Positions 34,446-42,956 of a stretch of 64,000 bases of DNA are shown here, one piece after another (positions within the stretch are counted from its first letter, which is position 1; each line of letters starts with the position of its first letter). Made by a program: the position numbers and the translations under genes. The notes under the pieces are model-generated. The model was not told the DNA's origin. It made no database searches and worked only from the letters and a program-made list of their open reading frames with translations. Source of the stretch: Alphaproteobacteria bacterium (lineage in GTDB: Bacteria > Pseudomonadota > Alphaproteobacteria > JAVJRE01); assembly GCA_040218575.1 (NCBI GenBank), contig JAVJRE010000007.1, positions 558,001-622,000 on the forward strand. Direction: 5' to 3'.

Positions 34446-35747
34446 CTATGTGCGATTGAGGGCGTCGGCCCAGGCAAAATAGGCGTCGAGCGCACGGACC
34501 AGAGCATCGCCGACGGCACGGCGGTGATCGGCGCCATTGAGCTGCGCCTCGTCCTCCCGGTTTGAGAGGTAGCCCAGCTCCAGCAGGACCGACGGCACAT
34601 CCGGCGCCTTGAGCACGGCAAACCCGGCAAAGCGGTGACTGTGCCGCAGGACGGTCACCGCCTCGGCCATTTCAGCGGTCAACATGCCGGCGAAGCGGGC
34701 CGACAGGTTCATGGTCTCGCGCTGGGCCAGATCAATCAGGATGCCGGAGACTTCCGGGTTTTCGCTGCTGAGGTCTATGCCGGCAATGATGTCGGCCTTG
34801 TTCTCCTTGGCGGCGAGGGCGGCGGATTCAGCGTCGGAGGCGGTTTCCGACAAGGTATAGACGCTGGCCCCGCGCAGCCCCTTGTCCGGATTGGAATCCG
34901 CGTGCAGCGAGATAAACAGGTCCGCCCCCTGGGTCCGGGCCAGCGCCACACGGTCACGCAACCTGAGGAACGTGTCCTGATCACGGGTCAGATAGACGCG
35001 GTAGCGGCCCGTCGCCTGCAGCCGCGCCGCCAGGGCCTGGGCATAAGCCAGGGTAACGGACTTCTCATAGGTGCCGCGGACACCGATGGCGCCGGGATCA
35101 ACCCCGCCGTGGCCGGCATCGATGGCGATGACACGGGGGCCGGCGACAATCGGCCGCCGCTGCACCCCCGGCAGGCCGGCCGTCGCCGTGTCCGGCCCGG
35201 CGGCAGGCGCCGCTGGCGCTGCAGCAGCGGCGGCAGGGGGGGCGGTGGCGGCCGAAGCGGCGGCGAAACTGGCCGGGTCACTGACTGTCAGATCGATCAC
35301 CAGACGATCGGGGGCGCCATCGGCGGCGGCGAGCAGGAACGCCTGGCTAACCGCCGCCGGCGCCGACAGGTCAAGGACCAGACGCGAGGTGGCCGCATCG
35401 AACTGGCCAAAGCGAAAGCTGTGCACCACGCCGGCGCCGGTCTGACCAAGGGTGCCGGGCAACCGCCAGTCCACCGGCGGCAAGTCGACCACCACCCGCC
35501 TCGGCTCCACCAGGGTGAAGATACGGAACGGCACCGGCCCGGACAGGTCCAGGACCAGTCGGGTGCGGTCAGGATGGACGCCGAGCCGCACATCCATGAC
35601 CTGGGGCCCGGCAGCGGCGGCGGGACCGGCCAGCGGCGCCAGAATGCCGACCAGCCCGACCGCCAGCCCGACCACCAGCCCGACCACCGGGGCGGCCAGC
35701 AGGCAGCCGGATACAAGGCGGCGAAGGCAGTCAAGAGTCGCAGTCAT
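34446..35747 (-). CDS. amiC: N-acetylmuramoyl-L-alanine amidase with AMIN domain
   Basis: The 433-residue periplasmic enzyme cleaves septal peptidoglycan. A signal peptide is followed by an AMIN domain (about residues 45-155: LGVHPDRTRLVLDLSGPVPF, PRRVVVDLPPV), an Ala/Pro-rich linker and the zinc Amidase_3 domain. Zinc and catalytic residues are in IDAGHGGVDPGAIG, GTYEKSV, FISLHADSN and LLELGYLSNREDE. AmiC-type amidases usually need an EnvC-like activator, absent here. The gene is divergent from rne and followed by mrcA, so the cell wall genes likely share a transcript. Confidence 0.94.
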   Translation of the reverse strand: MTATLDCLRRLVSGCLLAAPVVGLVVGLAVGLVGILAPLAGPAAAAGPQVMDVRLGVHPDRTRLVLDLSGPVPFRIFTLVEPRRVVVDLPPVDWRLPGTLGQTGAGVVHSFRFGQFDAATSRLVLDLSAPAAVSQAFLLAAADGAPDRLVIDLTVSDPASFAAASAATAPPAAAAAAPAAPAAGPDTATAGLPGVQRRPIVAGPRVIAIDAGHGGVDPGAIGVRGTYEKSVTLAYAQALAARLQATGRYRVYLTRDQDTFLRLRDRVALARTQGADLFISLHADSNPDKGLRGASVYTLSETASDAESAALAAKENKADIIAGIDLSSENPEVSGILIDLAQRETMNLSARFAGMLTAEMAEAVTVLRHSHRFAGFAVLKAPDVPSVLLELGYLSNREDEAQLNGADHRRAVGDALVRALDAYFAWADALNRT

Positions 35748-36232
35748 GTCAAGGACATATGGCAGATTCCTTGACTCGATGGGAAGCCCTTTGTCAGGCA
35801 GTCACGCGGTCGTGCCAGGCGGCGGACCCGGCGACGGCATGGTAAACGGACTCTGGCGCCCGACGGCGGCGGCCTGTATGGTGGCCAGGTTACATGCCGC
35901 AGGACGACCTTCGCCCGACTGGGTGGATCGGCCCGCCTGCGGCCGGTGATGGACGGGGCGCCATAATCCGGCACCGCCGCAACGCCACTCCCGGCATTCG
36001 TGCAGCGGCCCGTTATCGCAGTACCGCAAGACCATCCGGTGCCCACCGGCATTTCGCCACGGCCCGGCCAACAGGATCATTGCACACTTGGACACGCCCC
36101 GCCCCGCCCGCACCAACCTTCGCTTCAGGGCGACGCTGGCGTGCTCCTCTCCCATCGACCTTACTTCCCGCGCCGCTGTCCGCGCCCTTCGGGCCGCGCC
36201 TGATAGCCGTGCGCCGGATTCTGGAGCCATAC
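35748..36232. promoter_or_regulatory. 485-bp non-coding region between amiC and rne
   Basis: No convincing gene is seen; the open frames in it lack family-like sequence. It must contain the divergent promoters of amiC and rne. In E. coli and others, RNase E controls its own synthesis through a long 5' leader, so the length before the rne ATG at 36233 suggests a comparable leader (inference). I could not assign a defined -10/-35 pair. Confidence 0.5.
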
Positions 36233-38932
36233 ATGACACGACGCATGCTCATCGACGCCACCCACGCGGGCGAAACCCGCGTGGCGGTGGTGGATTCCCG
36301 CAACAGGCTTGAAGACTTCGATTTTGAGACCGCCGCCAAGGCGCAGGTCAAAGGCAATGTCTATCTGGCCAAGGTGACGCGGGTAGAACCCTCCCTGCAG
36401 GCGGCCTTTGTTGAGTTCGGCGGCAATCGCCACGGCTTTCTGCCGTTCAACGAAATCCACACAGACTATTACCAGATTCCCGTCGCCGACCGCGAAGCCC
36501 TGACCGCCGAGGCGGACCGCGAAAGCGACGGCAATGGTGAGGCCAGCCACAACGAGGATGGCGACGGCGAGCCGGTGGAGACCGTCGGTGGCACCGACGA
36601 CTCCGATGCCGATGAAGCCGAGGACCGGCGACGGCGCGCCTTCGCCCGCCGCTACAAGATTCAGGAAGTCATCAAGCGGCGGCAGATCCTGCTGGTTCAG
36701 GTGACCAAGGAAGAACGCGGCACCAAAGGCGCCGCGCTGACCACCTATCTGTCGCTGGCCGGACGCTATTGCGTCCTGATGCCCAACACACCGCGCGGCG
36801 GCGGCGTCAGCCGCAAGATCGCCAGCGCACAGGACCGCAAGCGCCTGCGCAGCGTTGTCGAAGAGATGCAACTGCCGGCCGGCATGGCGGTGATCGTCCG
36901 CACCGCCGGGCAGGACCGGACCAAGACCGAAATCAAGCGCGACTGCGACTATCTGATGCGGTTGTGGAGCGACATCCGCGAAAACACCATGAAATCCACG
37001 GCACCGGCATTGATTCATGCCGAGGGCGACCTGGTGCGCCGGTCCATCCGTGACCTCTACCGCGGCGAGATTGACGAGCTGCTGGTGGAAGGCGAGGAAG
37101 GCTATCGAGCCGCCAAGGATTTCATGCGGATGCTGATGCCGAGTCATGCCCGGCGCGTCAAACAGTATAAGAACGAATCCGTACCTCTGTTCCACGACTG
37201 CGGCATTGTCGGCCAGATCGACGATCTGCACGATCTGGACGTGAAGCTGCCTGCCGGCGGCTCCATCGTCATCAACCAGACCGAAGCGCTGGTCGCCATC
37301 GACGTCAATTCAGGCCGCGCCACCCGCGAACGCAATATCGAAGAGACCGCCTACAAGACCAACCTGGAGGCGGCGGACGAAGTGGCGCGGCAACTGCGCC
37401 TGCGTGACCTGGCCGGATTGATCGTCATCGACTTCATCGACATGGACGATACGCGCCATGTACATGCGGTGGAGCGACGGCTGAAGGCGGCCCTGGCCAA
37501 CGACCGGGCACGTATCCAGCTTGGCCGCATCAGCCCCTTTGGCCTGATGGAAATGTCCCGTCAGCGCATGCGGCCCAGCCTGATCGAGGCAACCTATAAT
37601 GTTTGTTCAACCTGCGGCGGCACCGGCCTGACCCGAAACATCCCGTCCAGCGCCCTGCACGTTCTGCGCGCGGCAGAAGAAAGCTGCATGCGGGGTGGCG
37701 GCAACCTGACGGTCCACACCGCGACGCCGGTAGCGCTGCACATACTCAACGACAAGCGCGACGACATGCTGCAGATCGAGCAGCGTTTTGGTGTGCGCCT
37801 GCGTATCCTGGGCGATGACAGCCTGACCCCGCCCGCCTACCGCATTGAAAGCGATCGGGGCGAAAGCGGCGAGGCCCGTCCGGAAAGCCGCGTCAGCCGG
37901 GGCGACGACCGCGCACGAAGTGAAGAAGCACCGCGCCAGGAAGAGCGACCCCGTGGCGAGGAGGAGGCGCGCGGCCGGCGACGGCCTCGTCGCGGCCGTC
38001 GGCGTGACGGCGGCGAAGGCGAAGCGTCATCTGCCGAGACCGGCGAAGAGGAGGTGTCAGCGACACCTGACGCGGAAGGGGACAGCCGCGAGCGAACGAC
38101 GCGCGACAGTGAGGATGGCGACGGCCGGCCGCGGCGGCGCCGTGGCCGACGTGGCGGCAGACGCCGGCGGCGGCGCGATGAGTCCAGCGAGGCCGGCGAG
38201 TCCGGTCAGAATGACCAGGCGGCAGCCAGCGAACCAGCGCATGACGACCAGACGGGCGACGAGCAGGTTGGCGATGCCGCCAACGGCGCTGGAGGGGAAC
38301 CGACCGGTGATGATGACGGGCGCGTAGCGGCGGCGGATGAAGCCACGCCGCCAGAACCCCGATCACGGCGACGGCCGAGCCGCGCACGTCGTGCCGCGAG
38401 CGCCGATGATGGCGCCGTCACCGAGGAGTCCGCTGACGGCCCTGGCATAAGCAGCGGCGACGAGAGCCGCGATGACAATACCATCGCCGCCACGGCTACC
38501 GACGAGTCGGCCAGCGCAAGCGGGACCGACGGCGAGACGGTCAAACCGGCGCGCCGCAGCCGCGCCAAGGCCAAGACCAAGACCGCCGGCAAGACCACGG
38601 CAAAGCCCGCCACCAAGAGTCGGACCCGCCGCAAGACACCAGCCAGAGCGGCCAGCACAGCGGCCGCGAACGGTGACAGCGATGGCGACGGTGCGCCCCA
38701 AGCAAGCGGTGGGCGGGGCACGGCCGTCGAGTCCGGCGGTGCGCCAGCGGCGGTTGAGACGCAGAGTCATTCTTCTGCGCGGCGTGACGCGGGCGACCAT
38801 GCCTCAGTCAACGGCGCCAGCCTTTCGGCGGATGTTGATGGTGCGAGCGACAGCGCGAGCGACGATGGGGGCGATGGTGGCGCCAACAGCGCATCGCGAC
38901 GCAAAGGGTGGTGGCAGCGGGCCTTTGGCTGA
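36233..38932 (+). CDS. rne: Ribonuclease E
   Basis: The 899-residue endonuclease is the scaffold of the degradosome. It starts MTRRMLIDATHAGETRVAVVD, as in alphaproteobacterial RNase E. An S1 domain is split by an acidic insertion of about 55 residues (residues 84-139). The DNase I-like catalytic core holds VAIDVNSGRATRERNIEETA and LIVIDFIDMDDTRH. The Zn-link CSTCGG is near residue 458. The long C-terminal half is disordered, with Arg-rich (RGRRRPRRGRRR) and acidic blocks, and it ends KGWWQRAFG, a conserved alphaproteobacterial tail. Earlier in-frame starts lie in the leader and are unlikely. Confidence 0.95.
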   Translation: MTRRMLIDATHAGETRVAVVDSRNRLEDFDFETAAKAQVKGNVYLAKVTRVEPSLQAAFVEFGGNRHGFLPFNEIHTDYYQIPVADREALTAEADRESDGNGEASHNEDGDGEPVETVGGTDDSDADEAEDRRRRAFARRYKIQEVIKRRQILLVQVTKEERGTKGAALTTYLSLAGRYCVLMPNTPRGGGVSRKIASAQDRKRLRSVVEEMQLPAGMAVIVRTAGQDRTKTEIKRDCDYLMRLWSDIRENTMKSTAPALIHAEGDLVRRSIRDLYRGEIDELLVEGEEGYRAAKDFMRMLMPSHARRVKQYKNESVPLFHDCGIVGQIDDLHDLDVKLPAGGSIVINQTEALVAIDVNSGRATRERNIEETAYKTNLEAADEVARQLRLRDLAGLIVIDFIDMDDTRHVHAVERRLKAALANDRARIQLGRISPFGLMEMSRQRMRPSLIEATYNVCSTCGGTGLTRNIPSSALHVLRAAEESCMRGGGNLTVHTATPVALHILNDKRDDMLQIEQRFGVRLRILGDDSLTPPAYRIESDRGESGEARPESRVSRGDDRARSEEAPRQEERPRGEEEARGRRRPRRGRRRDGGEGEASSAETGEEEVSATPDAEGDSRERTTRDSEDGDGRPRRRRGRRGGRRRRRRDESSEAGESGQNDQAAASEPAHDDQTGDEQVGDAANGAGGEPTGDDDGRVAAADEATPPEPRSRRRPSRARRAASADDGAVTEESADGPGISSGDESRDDNTIAATATDESASASGTDGETVKPARRSRAKAKTKTAGKTTAKPATKSRTRRKTPARAASTAAANGDSDGDGAPQASGGRGTAVESGGAPAAVETQSHSSARRDAGDHASVNGASLSADVDGASDSASDDGGDGGANSASRRKGWWQRAFG

Positions 38933-38953
38933 CAGCCGGCCGCTGATGTCCGG

Positions 38954-40099
38954 CTAGTGCCAGGCCTTGAGCCGTCGCACACCCTCTTCCATGTCGGCGG
39001 TTGAGCCGGCGAAAGAGAAACGCAGATAGTGGTGACCGCGCCGGGTGTCGAAATCGATGCCCGGCGCTGTGGCGACCGCCGCCTCGCGCAGCATACGCTG
39101 GCAGAAGCCCATGCTGTCGTCGGTCCGTGCGGATACATCCGCATAGAGGTAGAAGGCGCCATCGGCCGGCGCGAAACTGTCGAAACCGGCCATGGGCAGG
39201 TGATGCAGCAAGAGGTCGCGATTGGCGCGGTAGCGCTGCACATGGCCGTCCAGCTCTTCATGGCTGTGGAGGGCGGCGCGGGCGGCAAGCTGCGGCAGGG
39301 TCGGCGGCGCCAGAAACAGGTTCTGGGCCAGAGCCTCTATAGCCGCCACCAGGTCGTCCGGCGCCACCAGCCAGCCCAATCGCCAACCGGTCATCGCATA
39401 GTATTTGGAGAAGCTGTTAACAGTGATGGCGCTGGGGCTGTGCGCCACGGCAGTGGCCGCGGCCCGGCCGAACGTAATGCCGTGATAGATCTCGTCGGAG
39501 ATCAGGCGCACCCCATGGTCATGGCACCAGCGGGCCAGAGCGGAAAAATCCTCAGGCGACAGCATGGCACCGGTAGGGTTGGCCGGACTGGCGACAATGA
39601 GGCCGTCAGGCAACGGGTCGAGTGCCGCCAAATGGGCGATGGTCGGCTGAAACCCGCTGTCGGGCCCGGTAGCGATCTCCACAGCCTGCAAATCAAGCGC
39701 ATGCAGGATATTGCGGTATCCGGGATAGCCGGGCGCGGCAAGAGCAACGCGGTCGCCGGCGTCAAAGGCTGCCAGGAAAGCCAGCACGAACCCGGCCGAA
39801 GACCCGGTGGTCACCACCATTCGCTCCATGGCCGCGGCGACCCCGTACATGGCCTTGTAGTGCGCCGCCAGATCGTGCCGCAATGCCGGTAGCCCCAGAG
39901 CCTCGGTATAGCCGAGACGGTCGCTGTCCAGCGCCGCGCGGGCGGCGGCAAGCACCGCCCGCGGCGCCGCACTGCCAGGCTGGCCAATCTCCATGTGGAT
40001 GACATCAGCGCCGGTCGCCGCCACTTCACGCGCCTGGCGCATCATGGCCAGGGCATGGAACGGCGCCGTGCGGCCGCGACGTGAAGACTTGAGCGCCAT
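38954..40099 (-). CDS. PLP-dependent class I/II aminotransferase
   Basis: This 381-residue fold-type I enzyme carries MEIGQPGSAAPRAV, GYTEALGLPALR, ASPANPTGAML, ISDEIYHGITFG, the PLP-lysine motif NSFSKYYAMTGWRLGW and the final Arg in HYLRFSFAGS. Substrates are probably aspartate or another amino acid plus 2-oxoglutarate, but they cannot be settled by eye. I start at MALKSSRRG; upstream in-frame codons overlap the preceding gene. The start follows the GGT-like gene stop by 20 bp. Its stop faces the rne stop, 21 bp away. Confidence 0.9.
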   Translation of the reverse strand: MALKSSRRGRTAPFHALAMMRQAREVAATGADVIHMEIGQPGSAAPRAVLAAARAALDSDRLGYTEALGLPALRHDLAAHYKAMYGVAAAMERMVVTTGSSAGFVLAFLAAFDAGDRVALAAPGYPGYRNILHALDLQAVEIATGPDSGFQPTIAHLAALDPLPDGLIVASPANPTGAMLSPEDFSALARWCHDHGVRLISDEIYHGITFGRAAATAVAHSPSAITVNSFSKYYAMTGWRLGWLVAPDDLVAAIEALAQNLFLAPPTLPQLAARAALHSHEELDGHVQRYRANRDLLLHHLPMAGFDSFAPADGAFYLYADVSARTDDSMGFCQRMLREAAVATAPGIDFDTRRGHHYLRFSFAGSTADMEEGVRRLKAWH

Positions 40100-40119
40100 G
40101 GGCGAAGCGGCAAACCGGT

Positions 40120-41403
40120 TCAGCGTCGATCCAGCAGGGCCAGGCCGGGCGGATCGGCGGCGATGGCGCAGGGCGCCGCGCGGCTGGCGACGCCGTCGGG
40201 ACAATGAAAGGCGACGGCCTGCGTCGCCGCTGTCACCGTGGCGGCAAGCGCCGCGGCCGCCGGCGCACCATCGCCGAGGCGAGCGAGCAGGCCTTGTGCC
40301 CGCTCTGCAGCGGCGGCGTCGCCGATGACCGCAACGGCGGAGTAGACCGTGCGCGCACTGTCGCTGAGCTCCGCCGCGAGGGCGGTGGTGCCGGAAGTGG
40401 TGACCGCCGGTTCGGCCAGCAGGAAGCCCCAGTCGGGCACCGTCACGCCAGTGCCGAAGGGTGCGCCCAGGCTCAATCCGCAGACCACCACCATGCCGCT
40501 GCCATCGGCGGTGACGATCCCGCCACCGGAATGGCGGGTACCGGTGGCCGCCGCCCCTGTGGCCTGTCCGGCCGCCAGCCAGCGCAGGCGACCGTCCACG
40601 GCGCCCGCAGCCGACGCCGCGCCCCAGGTGGCCTGCACCGCCGCCAGATCCGCCGCGGTCACCGCCAGGCCCATGTCCCGCAACGTCAGGGCAAGCGTCC
40701 GGCCGCTCTGGCCGGTGTAGAGAATGCCGCCGGATTCGAACTGTATCTGGCCGAGAATGCGCCTGAGGGCCGGCTGGACCAGGCGGTCGCCTTCCTGCAG
40801 CGGCTGGCCGGACCCGTCGAGGAAAAGCGCCGCCGTCAGGGGGTCGTCAGCCAGCTTGCGGCTGTTGGCCGCCAGCGCCGCCGCCAGAGTGCGGGAGACC
40901 GCCACGCCGCCGGCCAGGCGGACGGCCGGTCCGGTCAGGCCCTGCCATTTGATTTCGCCATAGCTGTCGTGCAGGACCGCCAGACCACGGACCAGAGCCG
41001 GCAGGCCGACGCCGGCAGCGCCAGCGGCCGGGAACTCCAGCACACCGGAACGCCCGGCCTGCCCGTCAATCACCAGACAACGGCCGCCGGCCCCCAGCGA
41101 CACGCCCGCCGGATAGGTCACTGCCAGGGCCAGTGAGCCGGCGACCGCCGCATCGGCCGCATTGCCGCCGCCGCGCAGGATATTGCGGGCGACCAGCGCC
41201 GCTTCCGGCTCGCTGGCTGCCGCCATGCCGACAAAATCATCATTCAGACTACGGCTGAAAACACTGGTATCGGACCCGAGGCCACAGGCGGAAAGGACCA
41301 TGCCGGCCACCACCGCCAACGCAGCAGCGGCCGACCGACGGCAGCCGGACGGGGCACGGCGCACCAGGCGACGCAAGCCGGGAGAAGAGAAGCTGACCAC
41401 CAT
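40120..41403 (-). CDS. Gamma-glutamyltransferase-like lipoprotein
   Basis: The 427-residue protein has a lipoprotein signal with lipobox LSAC. The N-terminal region GMAAASEPEAALVARNILRGGGNAADAAVAGSLALAV clearly belongs to the gamma-glutamyltransferase family (landmarks RGGGNAADAAV). The processing site that in active enzymes reads TTH is here GTRHSGGGIV, so the first Thr may be kept but the second is Arg. The FGS/GI substrate region is reduced to FGTGV. It is about 150 residues shorter than typical GGT. It may be a degenerate or non-autoprocessing relative. ATG chosen over a preceding GTG. Confidence 0.75.
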   Translation of the reverse strand: MVVSFSSPGLRRLVRRAPSGCRRSAAAALAVVAGMVLSACGLGSDTSVFSRSLNDDFVGMAAASEPEAALVARNILRGGGNAADAAVAGSLALAVTYPAGVSLGAGGRCLVIDGQAGRSGVLEFPAAGAAGVGLPALVRGLAVLHDSYGEIKWQGLTGPAVRLAGGVAVSRTLAAALAANSRKLADDPLTAALFLDGSGQPLQEGDRLVQPALRRILGQIQFESGGILYTGQSGRTLALTLRDMGLAVTAADLAAVQATWGAASAAGAVDGRLRWLAAGQATGAAATGTRHSGGGIVTADGSGMVVVCGLSLGAPFGTGVTVPDWGFLLAEPAVTTSGTTALAAELSDSARTVYSAVAVIGDAAAAERAQGLLARLGDGAPAAAALAATVTAATQAVAFHCPDGVASRAAPCAIAADPPGLALLDRR

Positions 41404-41582
41404 CACGTCCTGCCCACCCTGTTCGTGCCACCCTGTTTATGCGCGCCGTGTTCCCGCGCGCCCTGATCATGGCCGACCTGCTATAGTCGGCACTTCACAA
41501 CCGGCGCCGGAGGCTTATCAGCGCCGGCCACCTTGCGCCCGCGGCGCGCGGCACGGCCCGTGACCACAGACGGATCACCTTG

Positions 41583-42956
41583 ATGAAACCTGAACGCGGT
41601 GGACGCAAGACCGGACGGCTGATTCCCGCCCTGCTGGCCGCGCTCATGCTGGCCTTTTCCGGCGGCCCCGCCCAGGCCCTGAACTTCGTCCGCGACGGCG
41701 AGCTGGAAAATACGATCCGTGCCTTTCTCCAGCCGGTGTTCGACGCCGCCGGTTTGTCGCCCGGTCAGGTGCGCATCTTCATCATAAACGATCCCAGTCT
41801 GAACGCCTTTGTGGCCGGCGGTCAAAACCTGTTCATCAATACCGGTCTGTTCCTCAATACCACCGATCCCGGCGCCGTCATCGGCGTTCTGGCCCATGAA
41901 GTGGGCCACATCACCGGCGGTCACCTGCTGCGGCTGGACGCGGAGTTGGACAAGGCGCGGGCGCAGACCATCGCCGCCATGGTGCTTGGCGTTGTCGCCG
42001 GGGTGGCCACCGGCGATACGGCCGCGACGGGGGTCATCTCCAGCACCGGCGGCGGCATCGCCATGGCCAATGTGGCGAGCTTCAGCCGCGGCCAGGAAGC
42101 CGCGGCCGATGCCGCGGCACTACGCTACCTGGACCAGGCCGGTCTGCCGGCCGACGGTCTGCTTGACGTTCTCGACACCCTGGACGAGCAGAGCATCCTG
42201 GTCGGTCGTGGTCAGCCGGACTATTTGCGTACCCACCCGCTGACCCGCGACCGCATTGACGTGGTGCGCCGCCACGTGGCGGCAACGCCGGCGGCGGACC
42301 GGTCCATGCCACAGCGGCTGATCGACCTGCATGGGCTGGCCCGCGCCAAGCTGTTCGGCTTTACCCGGTCCGCCGGCGAGACCCTCAGAGCCTATCCCGA
42401 AAGCGACCTGTCGGTGCCGGCGCGCTATGCCCGGGCCATTGCGTGGGGCCGCCAGGCCGATCTGGCCCGCGCGCTGCCGCTGTTCGACGAGCTGATTGCG
42501 GCGGCGCCGGACAATCCGTGGTTCCGCGAGACGCGCGGCCAGATTCTGTTCGAGGCGGGACAGAATGCGGCGGCGCTCGACGACTATAAGGCGGCAGTGA
42601 GTCTGGCGCCGGACGAGCCGCTGCTGCTGTCCGGCCTTGGCCGGGTGCAGGTGGAGTCCGGCCAGCCGGACGAGCTTGTGGCGGCGGTCGGGCATCTGGA
42701 AAAGTCACTGAGCCGCGATCCCGACCAGGTGGGATCGTGGCGCGATCTGGGCATCGCCTATGGCCGCACCAACCAGCCGGGCCCCGCCGCCGCCTCGCTG
42801 GCGGAGTTCTATTTCGCGGTGGGTGACCTGGCGGCGGTCAAACTGCACGCCGATCGGGCGGAGGCCCTGCTGCCGGTGGGGTCGCCGTGGGCGCTGCGTC
42901 TGGCCGACCTGCAGCGTCGGGTGGACGAAGTGCGGCGGCAGCAGCGCGAGCGTTAG
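41583..42956 (+). CDS. M48 family metalloprotease with TPR repeats (BepA/LoiP-like)
   Basis: This 457-residue periplasmic protease has a signal peptide ending near AQA before LNFVRDGELE. The zinc motif is HEVGH in LAHEVGHITGGHLLR, with the third ligand Glu in SFSRGQEAAADAAALRYL. After the protease domain come TPR-like repeats (PWFRETRGQILFEAGQNAAALDDYKAAVSLAP and following). The BepA family maintains outer-membrane protein and LPS assembly in E. coli. I start at the ATG at 41583; a TTG immediately before it is an alternative. Its TAG overlaps the TAA of the convergent peptidase gene. Confidence 0.92.
   Translation: MKPERGGRKTGRLIPALLAALMLAFSGGPAQALNFVRDGELENTIRAFLQPVFDAAGLSPGQVRIFIINDPSLNAFVAGGQNLFINTGLFLNTTDPGAVIGVLAHEVGHITGGHLLRLDAELDKARAQTIAAMVLGVVAGVATGDTAATGVISSTGGGIAMANVASFSRGQEAAADAAALRYLDQAGLPADGLLDVLDTLDEQSILVGRGQPDYLRTHPLTRDRIDVVRRHVAATPAADRSMPQRLIDLHGLARAKLFGFTRSAGETLRAYPESDLSVPARYARAIAWGRQADLARALPLFDELIAAAPDNPWFRETRGQILFEAGQNAAALDDYKAAVSLAPDEPLLLSGLGRVQVESGQPDELVAAVGHLEKSLSRDPDQVGSWRDLGIAYGRTNQPGPAAASLAEFYFAVGDLAAVKLHADRAEALLPVGSPWALRLADLQRRVDEVRRQQRER

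Noticed and set aside
31761-34565. Plus-strand open frame of over 900 codons opposite mrcA
   Set aside because: It mirrors mrcA codons, has no recognisable domain, and mrcA on the other strand has all catalytic motifs.
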